NCBI GenBank assembly: GCA_033239525.1
Contig: BSYO01000010.1
Coordinates: 8,459,379 to 8,523,378, forward strand
Reading direction: 5' to 3'
Origin: Nepenthes gracilis
Taxonomy: Eukaryota > Streptophyta > Magnoliopsida > Caryophyllales > Nepenthaceae
DNA: 64,000 nucleotides
Positions 48,930 to 60,660 of this stretch are shown here, piece by piece. The notes beneath the pieces are model-generated. The model worked only from the letters and a program-made list of their open reading frames with translations, had not been told where the DNA came from and searched no databases. The position numbers were made by a program, and so were the translations under genes. Within the stretch, counting starts at the first letter, position 1, and every line of letters begins with the position of its first letter.

Positions 48930-50100
48930 AAAACTCATATGAATGATCATGCAAGACAATAGAAACAATCGATTTTATTAAATGGAAACACATAATATGT
49001 GCAAGGATTTGTTACGCTGCATGCAGTCTTACCCGGGTTCGTAGAAAACTTATCGGGTAGTATTTTTTTAAGGTCAGTACATTCCAAACCTGCAACCAAT
49101 TTGTCATCCTAGGTGTATAGTTTGTACGCTTGCCTGAGGACCGAGACATGGAATGGCCCCTCCTGCTTCTGGGAGAGCTGCTCTTGCAGCGCCTTCTTGT
49201 TGCTCTACACTGAGGGACGAGGTTTTCAACCTCAAGCGGGCTGCCTTTTACTGCTTGTTATAGTACCACACGACGCGCTACCGATAGTCATTGTTTGTTG
49301 CTGCACACGTACCTCCTAAGCAAGTTTAAGTATGCCATGAGTCTCCATGAGTTAGTGGTCTGCAAACATTCTACCCGCAGCAGGGAAGTGCCACTAACGG
49401 GACGATAGCTTCAACCCCGAGCGTAAGTCAAGGGCATCTTCGCATTCCCATCGGTCGATGGCATTACCTGCAGTACTAAGGCAAATCATTAACCCAGGAG
49501 CCTCGCGTCTCTAATTTAGTCTTTTAACTGTGGGAGCAAAGCAAGAGCGATTCGTGACTTCAACTCGCCTGCTTGTTTCGAGGATACACTACGATGTGTG
49601 ATTAGCCTCGATGCGTAGGCTAATGATGTTCGCGATGAACTCGTGGTGTTCGCGCGATCCACGCCTAGGGGACAGCTTTCTACCTATTCACGGTATAGTC
49701 AATACCGACTATAAGGAATTTTCTCTATCCGGAGGCAGGCTGGTCCAATGTCCAATGACGTCGAGGCCCCACCGCATTTAACGCCGGGATTAAAGGTCAC
49801 AGAGTTCCTGCGAGGAAGGTGCGCGCCACCCATGGACCGATGCGCCACATTTCTTTACAAATTCCAAGGCACGCGCTTCATCACGCGCCGAAGAGGCTTT
49901 ACCGCATGATTTTGAATGCGAGGTTTTTTCCTCCAATGTGCGAGTCGTATACGAGCGAGATGGACTTAGCAAGTGCGTACTCGCGCACTACCGTTGTCTT
50001 CTAATCCACTAGCCTGCTCAGGCTTGTCGACAACGACTGTCGCCGTGATACCTATTGTACGGGTCATCCAATTGTCACTACTACACCGTAGCACTTCGTC
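48930..50100 (-). pseudogene. Integrase remnant of Tat-like element
   Basis: The minus strand near 49790-49972 reads EARALEFVKKCGAS and HGWRAPSSQELCDL, the zinc-binding side of a plant Ty3/gypsy integrase. The frame ends near 49060 with an L-K-K-x-x-P-like tail after A-Y-K-L-Y-T...DDKLVAGLECTD. A minus-strand TTTATTAAAT-like stretch at 48970 could be the start of the 3' non-coding part. The catalytic core is too broken to place each residue. Confidence 0.55.
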
Positions 50101-51800
50101 CGTGATCATCCACACTGCCGGGTGCGCAGATCTCTTCGGATTCGCGTATCGCTTCGGCACTTCGGGCAGCTGGCTCTTAGCCAATCTGCCTCACCTTTCT
50201 AGTTTTTTTCTGGTATGTATTCGATCCAAACGCCAACGTCCGGATCTGGGCCTGTTCTCGCCTTGATTTCGCAAGCCGAGGCTCATGCCTCGAAGACTCC
50301 TCGGATTCGATCACTATGAGCTCCGAGTCACCGCGCACGACTCAAAGGATTCGAGGAACACTTTACTAGATGAAGTCCCCGCGGAAGGGTTTCATATTAT
50401 GCCACGTTACTAGTGGCAAAAAGGCCAAACATGACAGAGTACTTGATTTCCGTACTGCCTAGAGTTCCGAGCACGACTCCGCCTTAGCTAACTGCTTCGT
50501 GACGATCCGCCCACATTCGTGTTCCACGATGGAATGCTTCACTGGCCCAAGCTCTTTCTAAGCAAGTGGGTCGCTCAGAGTTAGGGTCATTGCCTCGACG
50601 ACGAAGTCCGCCCGGAGCTCGCCCTTAAGAGCCCTGCGGGCCTGAACTCCACGCTGAACTCTCCCACCTCTATAGCCCACTGACCACTGCTCGAGGTTTT
50701 TCGCCTCGAGGATCGGGATTTCCGACACGGATCACGGCCGAAACGATTTTATCCGATGCGCTGAAATAAAAGGCCTCAACTTCCGTATAATAGATGAGAA
50801 TCAAGGCATTCCTTCCACGTGAGGGTACCGAGTCTCCGCTCTATCAATACCCTACTCACGTAGTACATGGGCCATTGCCTCCCTCGTGCCTCTAAGAGCA
50901 CTGGAGTTTAGCGCCGTCATCTCACGCAAATCCGTAGAGGTACAAATTCCGCCTCGCACGGAGCCTGGGAGAGGCGGGTCGAGAGGCACACCTTCGCCTG
51001 AATGTTTTCGCACTCGTCCATCCACCGAACTCCGAAGCCGGGTTCCCTGCGCTGAGGAAGGACATGTATTTTTTCGTGACTCGCTAGAAACCGCACAGAG
51101 CGCTGTGCGCCTAATGAGCTTCGGACTTTTTTCATGGTCCGCGGAGGTTTTATATCCGTGGATGGCTCCCGATTTCTCCTGGCTCCGCTCTATGCCAGAT
51201 CATGACACTTTCAAGCCTAAAACTTTCCTCCTGAGGTTACCATGAACGCACATTTGTCAGGGCCGAGCTTCATCCCGTGGCTCAAGGACTCGAAGGTTTC
51301 TCTGCGATCACTGACGTGGGTTTTCGCTATTCCTTCGCTGATTTAGTATGTCGTTAACGACACTTCCATGTTCCTTCCAACTGGGCTTCAAACATTTTGT
51401 TTACAAGGCGCTCGTCGGTAAACTCAAGTTTTGGGCCGGGAAGGCATTACTCTTATAGTAGTATGTTCCCTAGCTCTGGCCATGAATGAGGTGTGTTCTC
51501 ATCGTCTCGGTCCATTCGGGGACTGTCAGAGCTTCTCATAGGCGTCCATAAAGCTCTGGAGCTTGTGCTCTACGTGGAATCCACCAAATAAGGTTGATCC
51601 GAGGGAGCGGAAGTTGTCCTTTAGGATAGGCCTTGTTTACGCTTGCAAAGTTTATGCACATTCGCCACTTTCTATCGCTATTCTTCACAAGCACGACGTT
51701 GATAGCCATCTGGTGCACTCGGACTTCTAATGAATCCGACACCCAAAAGCCTCTTCACTTCCTCTCTTATGACTATTAGTTTCTCAAACGAAGTGGTTCC
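50101..51800 (-). pseudogene. RT and RNase H remnant of Tat-like element
   Basis: RT: INVVLVKNSDRKWRMCINFA and SVNKAYPKGQLPLPRI at 51640-51715 (the W-R-M-C-x-D-F-x-x-L-N-K-A-C-P block). The connection is at 50917-51135: GVRWMDECENIQAKVCLSTR and LSQAPCEAEFVPLRI. The RNase H that follows (about 50200-50900) is frameshifted. Order and motifs match the related element at 58660-62510. Confidence 0.65.
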
Positions 51801-52560
51801 TCGCGCTTTTGCTCCGGTTTATGACTAGGATCGAGGCCTGGCCAGACCACATTCGATTTCCATCCTAGGCATGCTTCATTGAACCACGCGAGTTCTTCAA
51901 GAAAGCTAACCACCCATCGTGGATGGTCAGTGAGTGAGCCGCCAATATGCACGCAGATTTCTCTGCCCGCAAGTTCTAAAAAGTATCACTACCCTTCTCC
52001 CGATGAGCCTTTGTTTGGCTTCATCACGGAGGTCCAAGTCTCCGTCCTTGTGGTCTGGCTCCGTCAGAGCGACTTGGGACAGGTAGTACGTCCATTCTAT
52101 CACCTGATCACCAAGCACTTTTCCTATGCCATAAGGAGTTGGGAATTTCATCTTCAAATGTGGAATCGAAGTAATAGCCCCGAAGGCCGTGAGGAATGGT
52201 CTGCCCAGGATGGCATTGTAGACGGACGGTAGATCGACAACAATGAACGTTAGCTCTCTTGTTGCAACACGCGGATAGGTTCCTGGGGTAGGATCTTCAC
52301 TGACGACCTCGCATGTGTATAAAGCTTGTTGTCCAACATATGAGGGCCATTGGCCATTTTCTTCTAGCTTTTTCTCTGTCTCGCCTAGTACTCAAATGCG
52401 AGGGCCTCGCCTTAGCTTTAACGAACTGCTTGAGGTGTCAAGAATAAATCAGCCGCCTTATCTCCCGCCGTAAAGTCCGGCAATTGTGGGGAATGTCCTA
52501 GGCAAGTGGAAGTACGGGAAGATTTTGCCTGCCCCACCGATCCTTCTCGCGCCACCTAAA
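51801..52560 (-). pseudogene. Protease and RT-junction remnant of Tat-like element
   Basis: The minus strand at 51927-52157 reads KMKFPTPYGIGKVLGDQV, then YLSQVALTEPDHKDGDLDLR. This is the conserved link from protease to RT in Tat-like elements (M-K-F-P-T-x-x-G-x-G-x-x-x-G-D-Q). The protease active-site stretch further up (about 52200-52500) is not readable with confidence. Confidence 0.6.
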
Positions 52561-53915
52561 GAACTCTCCTGACCAGATTGATGTTGGAGCGAGTATCATT
52601 CGAGGAGTTAGGACGCTGGTCCGTACTTTGGCCGGGTCGCAGACGGGCCGCAATCGCCTAACGCTCCTCGAGCGCATTGTCGCTGCTGCCTTTTTTCTCT
52701 ACGGCCATTCTTCCTTCTCGGGACGGTCCAAGGTATTGGACGCTGAAGCCTCGCTGGGCTCTCTTTACTAAGATATAAGCTCGAGCAATGGTCTCGCTCT
52801 TTTCCTAAGGATCGGGACGATGCCGTGCGCTGGCGCTTGAAGAAGTCCCCCCGAAATGGCGTGGCGACAAAGAATCGAAGTTTTTGCCTTCCTGAGAGCT
52901 TCTGGGGATCCTGGCGCTTTAGTAATGAAGGAATCGAGGAACCTCTTCAAAGCTTTCGGGTCCAACTCTCGAGGAGGCGAACCAGTGCTGTGGTCAGTTT
53001 CTTCCTTTCGGTTTGAGGCGAACCGACTCAAGAATGTGAGGCAAGGTCATTGGCTTAAGGAGCGGATGGAATTTAGCCGAGGCCGTGGAAATGAGTGGTG
53101 CATCGCTGAGGGTGATGGAAGCACCGCACACCATGTCTCCGCTGCCCCGGAGGGACAAATGGGTGTGGAAGTCATGAGGTGGTCCATCGATCTTTGCTCC
53201 TGCCGTATCCCTCCGTCGTCAGAAATTTTGAACTATGGGGGGAACGGCCGGGTCTAGATGTCTATCGCGAACTGACTTTCGCAAATCAGAGGACCTAGCC
53301 TGACTTCTCCTCAATAGGTGATCCCACATCACTTTATCTTCTCCTCCATCGGTGGGTCGAGCCGCCCCTCCATGGTTAATGACGCCGCAGAAGTTTTGTG
53401 TGACTCCCGAGGATCTCGCCTGGGGTGCCGGTTGGACGCTTTCCCTATTGGGGAGGCCACACGCCGCACGAGGTCAGCGCTATCTCGCCTCCTCTCGCCG
53501 CGAGAGTTTTGGGATTGTGCCGCTAGGCTCTCTCCTCGTCGTCTCGGCCGGGTAGCTTCGAACGTTGTTCGCCTTGCTTACTGAGGCCGCTGGGGCCTTG
53601 ACATCGTTAGGCCGATCCGATCGGGCCTTTGGGCTCTGGGCCCGACGTCTCCCCGGGACGGGAAGAAGACGATGCTCACGGGGCGGCTCCCCATCCACCG
53701 CGCGCCGGGCCGGCCGCAGAGGGCTTGGATCATAAACCTCATGTCGCCCATTTTCAGGCCACCAATGTACATCCGGTCGCAGCTGTTTGCCGACACCTGC
53801 CATCGCCATAGGCTTGCCGCGGGCGACCGTGACTCAACGCGCATTAGCCATGTCACTTCTGTCGTCGTATCTTGTATGAAAGGGAAAATGGAGGGAGACG
53901 CCAGAGTTTTTGTCA
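52561..53915 (-). pseudogene. Gag region of Tat-like element
   Basis: By position this is gag, between protease and the primer site. Minus-strand open stretches at 52768-53031, 53480-53809 and 53578-53928 are rich in Arg, Pro and Ser. The clear gag motif D-P-M-D-H-L-N-H-F seen in the neighbouring elements is not legible here. The call rests mainly on element order. Confidence 0.45.
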
Positions 53916-53933
53916 GACTTCTACGCACGCCAA
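53916..53933 (-). promoter_or_regulatory. Primer-binding site of Tat-like element
   Basis: The minus strand reads TTGGCGTGCGTAGAAGTC directly after the LTR end. The neighbouring element has TTGGCGCCGTCTGTGGG at 62493-62510, so this looks like a noisy form of the same site. Confidence 0.5.
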
Positions 53934-54793
53934 CGCCGCGCCTCCGGGGTCCCGTGTCACGAGGGGACAGGGATCTTCTTGATTCTCAAATGCTAGGTCA
54001 ATCTCGGCATTGTGTTCGGGTCTCCGTCCCATGAACATGGAACCCATTTACACAAAACTACAAACAAGAGGTCGTTCGTGGGATTTCTCCAACCGAAATG
54101 TTCGACGCTAAGCGCCTACATTTCCGTAATAAACGGGAAAGGCGGCATGCTTAGAGATGCGCGGAAAATAGCCGGAATGCGCCCGAGAGCGTGAGGAATG
54201 CAGGAATGCAGGGAGGATGAGCGCTAGTGGAGGCCTCGGCTCCCGTATGCACCAAGAGAGTGGCTCACTGAGCCCGAAGAAGATCAGGGTGGCGAACTCG
54301 ACGCTTACCGAGAGCTTACTGGAGGCGTGCGCTCACGCCAAGCATGATGGTCAACGTCCAGAGTCATGATCCTCTCCCGTAAAGGAGAGGGGATTGATGG
54401 GCTCCTTAGCTTGAGCTTGGGGCGAGAATTCTTTCTACAGGGATTCGTCGGCCGCCGCCTCATACGCGCTTGTCTTGTCACTTTCGGTGGAGGGGAGATT
54501 GTCGGTGCGCCATGCAGTCACGCTTGGTCTACCTCTGTGGCCGGGATTACTGAGAATTGGGGTAGCACAAGTCAGAAAAAGCTACACGCTCCTTCTCCTC
54601 AATGGCTCATGCTTCTCTGGTGGCCGTTTCGCCTCCCGCAATTGCATTAATGAGCCGTGTCTCTTCCGATAGGCCGACTACGGAGGCTCTCCACGCAGGC
54701 AATTTTTTGAATATCAAATAGTCACCGTCTTGGGCTGCTATTTCACGGATCGGGCCTAGTGCCTCTTTAGGCCTCACGGCACCGGACCCAACA
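53934..54793 (-). repeat. 5' LTR of full-length Tat-like element
   Basis: On the minus strand it starts TGTTGGGTCCGGTGCC, next to (TAA)n. It shares blocks with the other two LTRs, such as CTAGTGGAGGCCTCG, TCCCGTATGCACC and CTCCCGTAAAGGAGAGGGG. Confidence 0.8.
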
Positions 54794-54838
54794 AATAATA
54801 ATAATAAAACAAAATAATAATAATAATAATATAACGTA

Positions 54839-54902
<64 letters not shown>
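54794..54902. repeat. (TAA)n microsatellite right of the element
   Basis: TAA units with a few interruptions (AAAACAAAA, ATAACGTAG) in the first 45 bases, then a clean run to 54902. It is the other half of the tract at 43152-43222. Confidence 0.95.
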
Positions 54903-56475
54903 TGTGAGATCCCTAAATCAAAGAAGTCTAAAATCAATGTAAATGTCATACTTAAAAAAATCGGAGTGTTTTGAATTCATTTGAACCGTAGTTGCCTTAC
55001 ACCACCGAAGACCAACCACGAAAATATCGACCGTGTCATGATATCGATCAAGGCCGATAAGTCGACCGGTCAAGATCGCCGACCGGCCCAAGGTGTCGAC
55101 CGAAGGTCGGGACCCAAGGGTCGACCGGCTTTTAAAATACCGACCACCTCAATAAGTGAAAAGAAACGCCGGGCGGCTTGAAAAAAGTCAGCTTCGGACA
55201 GAGTAAGAAGCGCTGACCGTGTCAATTAACAAAAAGGCTTCACAACTTCAAGAAAATGTCAACATACCTAGAATTGACCACCAAATTCAGAAAATATTGA
55301 CTAGGATAAATTAAGGGCAAACTAAAGGCAAGGGCCAACTTCGTTGGATCCCAACTAGATCCGAATCTAATCAGAGCAAGTGAACTACTCCATTGATCTT
55401 CTAGATGAAAGTACCAAGCACTCCCACCTAACCATTGAAGGGAAGTACCAAGTAGGTAATCCACTCCATTTACTCCACCTAATCCCTTCTCTTTATATAC
55501 TGAGCTCCAGTTGAGAGACGGGTGTGAAAATTCTGATGAGGAAAAAGGGTAAGGAGTGAAGAAGGAGAAAAAGCTTCAAGTCAGTCAGAGTGGATGGTCA
55601 ACAGTCAGGCAAGTGTCCTTTCATTTTTAACCTTAGATTTCACATCTGTTTTCAAATCCCGACTTTAAGAAAATTGCAAGTGTTCTCTTTAGATTTAAAT
55701 GTTTCAAAGACATAGTACATCGATCGCTGCTTTAATTCACCGCTTGATAAGTCAGATCTCCTGCGCTCTCATGGCTGTGACGATCGGGACTGAAATATGA
55801 TTTTGATTTCACGGTTAATTTATGCCTTCTCGTTTCCGTCACGCCTAACCGATGATTAAACTTGAATTGTATAAAAATGAGAAGTAAATGTGCTTTGAGT
55901 CATGACGCGTATAATTATCGATTTAATGAGATTTATGATTTGAAATCGGTTTCATGTCAATCAAAGTCTTTATACTGATTTTAATAAGAAAAATGAATTT
56001 GAAATCGCGCTTTATAATATGATGACCGAAAGTTTTCAGGCTCTGTCTGAATGTGAACTAAAGAAAAGTGAACGGCTTTATGACAAGATAAATAAGATCG
56101 GCTTAGCATCGGAGATAAAGTTCTTTCTACATGCCTTAGAGCATTATAAAGGTAATCGAAGATAACGAAGGGAGCCGTCCTAGGGCTTTGTACAAGGAGG
56201 AAGTGAAAGCCGTCCCTTCTCGGGGCTTTGTACAAGGAGGTATTGGCCAGCGATTGCGAGGAGATGTGCACCCATCCTCGGGACATTCTCTCGTAGCGAT
56301 GTCCCTTACCGATAAAAATAAAAGAGAAGAAACGAGTTTTATGGGTATGAATGTGAATACTTCGGCAGGTTATTAGATTAGCTTCCATTACATATTTTAT
56401 GTATTTCGTGTAAGTGTCCTAAATGACATCTGTGATCCTGTGATTGGGATGCACGATCGCCCGCACTGCATCAAA
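54903..56475 (+). mobile_element. Probable solo LTR
   Basis: A distinct 1.57-kb block between microsatellite-like flanks. It starts near TGTGAGATCCC (54904) and ends near CACTGCATCA (56475), giving TG/CA ends. A plus-strand TATA (TTTATATAC, 55492-55500) sits at about one third, as in an LTR promoter. No coding domain is seen. A poly(A)-like run (about 56491-56505) follows the end, so a retroposed transcript is an alternative. The family is not recognised. Confidence 0.45.
56174..56240. repeat. Direct repeat of GGGCTTTGTACAAGGAGG
   Basis: Two copies (56174-56200 and 56209-56240), each GCCGTCC followed by GGGCTTTGTACAAGGAGG, differing by a 5-base insert (TTCTC). They lie in the 3' part of the probable solo LTR. 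Confidence 0.75.
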
Positions 56476-56519
56476 CCTTGTTCCCTCAATGAAAAAAAAA
56501 AAAAAATTTGTTCCGTCAT

Positions 56520-56690
56520 AAATAATAATAATAAATAGTGGGAATAACTATTCCCGTATATGTGGGAATAAATATTCCCTGGGAATAAATATTCTAGGTT
56601 AAATTTGTAACCAAACGAACGAATCTCTATACCTAGGGAATAAAAATTTTATTCCTGCATAATTCCCTCCAACCAAACATAGAGTTAGAG
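56520..56690. mobile_element. MITE-like AT-rich palindromic element (part)
   Basis: Contains the perfect palindromes GGGAATAACTATTCCC-like (56540-56555) and GGGAATAAATATTCCC (56564-56579), then AACCAAACGAAC and CCAACCAAAC. Similar GGAAT/ATTCT pieces stand left of the (TAA)n tract (about 23900-23990 and 43000-43080). The two parts are probably the ends of one MITE whose internal (TAA)n was split by later insertions. Family unknown. Confidence 0.4.
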
Positions 56691-56837
56691 AACACTGAAA
56701 TAGCTGAACCAGTTTGAAGACATTTTTTGGTAGGTAAGCAACTTTTTTCTCTAACATTCTAGAATTGTTTTGTTTTGTTTTTGGTTTAAGTAAATGCTTT
56801 CTTTGGAAAATCTAAAGATCAAACTACTCGAGGATGC

Positions 56838-57636
56838 CGATAGTTCTCGATGGGTCCTGAACCCGCCCAAAATCGCAAACGCAGCGCAAAAAAGTCGCGC
56901 ATAAAGGCCGCCCAAAAGGCCCATGCTCCCGATCAAATTCAAATGGCTAACTCATTCCCGGAAATGCCGCCACCCGGACGGACACTAAGACCCCTTTCGA
57001 GACTCGGACCACCGTGAAGGCCAAACGACTCAGATACCACTTTCAGATACTCTACGGGCCGCTGACTGCCATTTAGCGACTAACTACCCTTCGACACGCT
57101 GTACTGGGCAGCTACGCGCTTAAGCGCGGACTCAGACCGTGACAGTGTCCTCAGCCATACCCGTGATCCATGGTGGCGATGGTGGCAGTAACCTCGATAC
57201 GCCAGCTTACGTGTCGCCTCCTTACTTCGCATCACGTTCTTTATAAATACCCAACTCCAAAGAATCGAACGACCTTTGCTTCTGGATCCTCCTACCCATA
57301 CTCTAAAGAAACCCTCCGGTGAGAAGCAGGGGAGGTGCTATAAGTTACATTTACGCCTCGCAACATCCCGATGACGCCAAAGCCTCTGCATCCATCAGCC
57401 GACTTTCTCTTCATCATAGTGAGATTTCTGGACGCTTCTCGTCCGCTACCGCGGTTTTTCACCTCACAATCGTAGGGGTTTTCCATGAATCGACGTGCTC
57501 TTCCACCGCCCGTACTTTCTCTCTTCACTCGACTTCTACTTACTTTCAGGTTTGCCTAATCCGCTCTGGGTTCACAGAAAGCTGAATCCGCCGCACTCGA
57601 TTTAACGTTGCTGGCCAGACAACTTGGGACGCAACA
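56838..57636 (+). repeat. 5' LTR of plus-strand Tat-like element
   Basis: It ends GACGCAACA at 57636, matching the TGTTGCGTC end of the right-hand element in reverse. The TATA box TATAAATA is at 57242-57249. The start near 56838 is estimated from length and a TG. The sequence after the end (TCGGGCGCTTGCTCCGTGG) looks like a noisy TTGGCGCC... primer site. Confidence 0.55.
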
Positions 57637-57949
57637 TCGGGCGCTTGCTCCGTGGAAGCGATCGAAAGTCTGCCACATTTTCCACAAGTACCAAACAACC
57701 CAAGCTTCGAATCTCCCAATGGTGAACACATATAAGCGAGCGCACTTCTACAGAGAAGTGGGCCTCGCAAGGCTATGGGCGCTAACCCCGTATTGCCGAG
57801 GATCATCCCATCCGGCCGGTGAGGGGCTCGCCGCCTGTAGCTTCGCAGACAAGCCACAGCCTTCGCGACCCTCCTGGGCCCAAAATCGACCGCTTAGTAG
57901 GCTGCTCCGATGTAGCAGGCCTCGGGGCCGAGGCGTCGCAAGCTCGGGA

Positions 57950-58640
57950 ATCAAGGAGGCAAATGGCCGCGAAGACCTCCTAGTCGACGAGAACACCCGA
58001 GGACCCAAAGGCCCACACAGAGCACCACGAAGGGTCGAGGACCAAACCGTGTCCTCAGTGTTCAAGGAGAAAGCCCCTAGAGACGCCATTCGGGAGGTCT
58101 AACGAATCCGCCGCTGAATACGACGATCAAGAGGCGTGCTTCCCGAGATGCGCTCCTGTGGAGCCCGCACGGCCCCAGAGGGTCAGCAAATGAGCCTTAT
58201 GAAAGTTAAGGCACTATCTCGAACGTAGAGAAGGACGGGCTGCCCCACCGAGTGGAGGCCAGACCGAAAGACGATGAACCTCGATGTCAGCGCTGAGAGC
58301 AATGGAGGAGGAGTTGACGCACCCACCCCTTGCTACTTGAGATTAGGACGAGGACGCTCCCAAAGTCTGCCAAGATGCCCAACCGGAGTCAGGACGATGG
58401 GCGCCGGTGATCCCATGGATCACCTTAATCATTTCAGGAGCACCCGAGCCTCCGTGGTTTGACGAGACACGGCGGTTGCTTCCTCCGACTCTAAAGGGGG
58501 TGCACGGATACGGTTCCCATTTGACGCCCGCGATTCTATCCGCGATTTCGAGACTCAAGGCGGCTTCCCGCCCCAAGCTTTGCCTCAGCAGAGAGCCGGG
58601 ATAGAAACAGCCCCAAAGACCTCACTCGAATCAAGCAAAG
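57950..58640 (+). pseudogene. Gag fragment, plus strand
   Basis: The stretch at 58274-58462 contains GDPMDHLNHFRSTRASVV, the capsid start motif of this group (D-P-M-D-H-L-N-H-F-R-E-H-L-S-L). It is followed across a stop by LKGV...ARDSIRDFE and P-Q-R-E-P-G-like residues to about 58600. The upstream part has RAPRRVEDQ, matching the N-terminal gag part of the right-hand element. Protease and pol do not follow. Confidence 0.65.
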
Positions 58641-58659
58641 GGGCTAGGGAGAACCCAGC

Positions 58660-59939
58660 CGAGAACTCGTGCAAGGGCCACAGTCGAGTCCTGGCTTAGC
58701 AAGGCCTCGTACTCCGCGACGCACCAGGGTCGGTGAATCCTAACGTCAACGAGTACTTTATCTCCATCCCTCGTGGCGTGCAATCATCTCGCTGGCACTG
58801 GGCCCTTCATGGAGGAGCGCCCACGTGCAAGGTCCAAGCGAGCTCTCGTCAACTCGGCCCGTGGTAGCCGGCCTCGTCACAGTGGGCAGGTCAGTTGCCT
58901 CGACGAAAGTCCGTGAGCGCTCGTCCTTTAAGGCTGGTCTTGACGAACTCAATGTTACCCCCAACTCGATGGCTCACTTGACTGCCAAATGAGGATCTCG
59001 GGTTTCAGTAAAATAGCTAAAGGTTGACTGTTAGACTATTAATTGCTGCTACTGAAGTACGGCCGAGTTTCCTAGCGGACCCGACTGTACCAAGGCCACC
59101 TTCTCCGTTGTGGATACCTGGCCTCAAGGCCCGCGAGTCTTGGCTGGGATTTAATACACGGCTGCCGCCACATGCCGCTTCCGTACTAATACCGAGCCTG
59201 TCGTTGGCTTCTGGACACGGGAGAGGTACAGATGGGCTCTTCGCCCGCTGAGGAGAAGCAGGGGCGACTCGAGAGGTAGCTCTGAAGTCCTGAATGCTCT
59301 CAAATATCATTCCACTGGAATCCCGTGATTTTCGCTCCTCTTAGCGCTAAGAATGACAGTTTCACCATTTTCGCTTAGGAACGGAGAGGGCGGCCACCCA
59401 AGAAGCCGGCTGCACCTCCTTCACCATTCGTGGAGACCGCATGTTCGATCGCTGATCTTTACGGGTTTGCCTCAATTCCTGGCTGCGACACAACGTAGCC
59501 CAAGAATTTTCCGAGGCAACACCGAACGGTAATTTATCAATAGCTTCATTTCACGGGTTCTCGAGTATTACGGTCTCACCAAGTCCTCACGCGATCGTTG
59601 CTCATCCGCTCTCGACGAGCATGTCGTCAACGTATACCTCCACGCTCGCCCATCTGCCCGAACATCTTATTCACGAGCCATTGATAGTCAAGCCCTGCTT
59701 CGAGACCAAAGGGCATTACCTTATAACAAGATGTCTTCGTCCGTCGCGAACGACGCGGTGCTCCTGGCCCCTGGCTCATTTTGATTTGGCTTGCACTCCG
59801 AGTAATGCGATCCATTTAAGGTTAAGAGTTCATGGTCGATGTCGAGTCCATACGGGCGGCCGATCCCGGGTAAAGGGAAGTCGTTTCCCTCGGGGCATGT
59901 CTTGTTGAGGCCTGCGGAAGTCCACGCACATCTCTCCAC
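58660..59939 (-). pseudogene. RT and partial RNase H, minus strand
   Basis: RT: C-A-W/x-T-S-A-G-L-N-K-T-C-P-E-G-N-D-F-P-L-P at 59850-59930, then GHELL-like HELLTLNGSHYSECKPNQN, and CYKVMPFGLEAGLDYQWLVN with KMFGQMG at 59640-59730. The Y-V-D-D-M box should fall at about 59620 and reads T-Y-T-L-V-D-D-M-like on the minus strand. RNase H: SSRPALKDERSRTFVEATD at 58880-58950 and VAEYEALL near 58700. The frame then runs into the junction. Confidence 0.72.
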
Positions 59940-59953
59940 TTCCTATCGCTTTT

Positions 59954-60660
59954 TTACCATGACAACGTCACACCACTCGGGTATCGGACTTCTGGACGCA
60001 TCCAGTCATTCGTGAGTTTCGATTCTCCTCGACGGCCACCAACTTCTCCGGTGGAATTGTTTCTCCGCTTCGTCTCTGGATCAGCCTTGCGCCGAGGGTC
60101 GACGCCACTCAGGACGATGACCTCTGTGATCCCTGGCATGTCATTGGGGGGGACCAGCACGTCCAGTTTTCCCGAAAACCGACGAGTCGTCCTCATCAGC
60201 TTCGGCGGCGAGCTCCCTATTTTAGACGTATTTCTAATCCGGGCTGGATTCAACGCGTGACTGACTAAGGTGTTCTCCCTGGGCAGAGCGTGCCGCAGTT
60301 GTTGCTCTCGCCCCCGAGGTCGAGGTCTTCCATGGCCGGAAGTGTTACTCGTGCTCCGGGGCCAAGTAACACATCCGTCTTGGCCGATTGGTCTCCGAGA
60401 ATCCCTCTCCTACCCACACTGGTGGGGAATCCCATCTGGTATGGGACGGAGGTCACCGTGACTGGGAACGCGCCAAGCAAGGCCGTCCGAAGCTTTGCTG
60501 CTATGCATCGAAAGGTGTCCACGACGTGCAGGAATGTGAGGACTTTCGATGCCGCCTCTGGGATAGGTTCCCGTGGTTACCTCTCTAATCGATGATACCT
60601 CAATCTGCATCGGCTCATTGTCCAAATTTCAGTGTTGCCTCTTCCTAAGGCTTTCATTTG
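59954..60660 (-). pseudogene. Protease and RT-junction remnant, minus strand
   Basis: The minus strand at 60265-60522 reads YQMGFPTSVGRRGILGDQSA and GARVTLPAMEDLDLGGE, equivalent to K-M-K-F-P-T-x-x-G-x-G-x-I-L-G-D-Q between protease and RT. The 59954-60253 part (GITEVIVLSGVDPR) continues towards RT. The protease active site itself is not clearly readable (about 60550-60760). Confidence 0.65.

Larger units (their letters stand above)
43222..54793 (-). mobile_element. Full-length Tat-like Ty3/gypsy element
   Basis: LTRs at 43222-44076 (855 bp) and 53934-54793 (860 bp) face the same way and both flanks are (TAA)n, so the element inserted into that microsatellite. Read on the minus strand: 5' LTR, primer site (53916-53933), gag, protease, RT, RNase H, integrase, then about 4.9 kb of extra DNA with plus-strand open stretches, a G-rich tract and the 3' LTR. 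A long region between pol and the 3' LTR is typical of Tat-lineage elements. All pol frames are broken. Total 11.6 kb. Confidence 0.82.
56838..58660 (+). mobile_element. Truncated plus-strand Tat-like element
   Basis: An LTR (about 56838-57636), a primer-site-like sequence and a gag part in plus orientation, then an abrupt change near 58640-58700 to minus-strand pol of another element. Related by sequence (roughly 70 percent by eye over gag) to the element at its right, but not the same. Confidence 0.6.
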
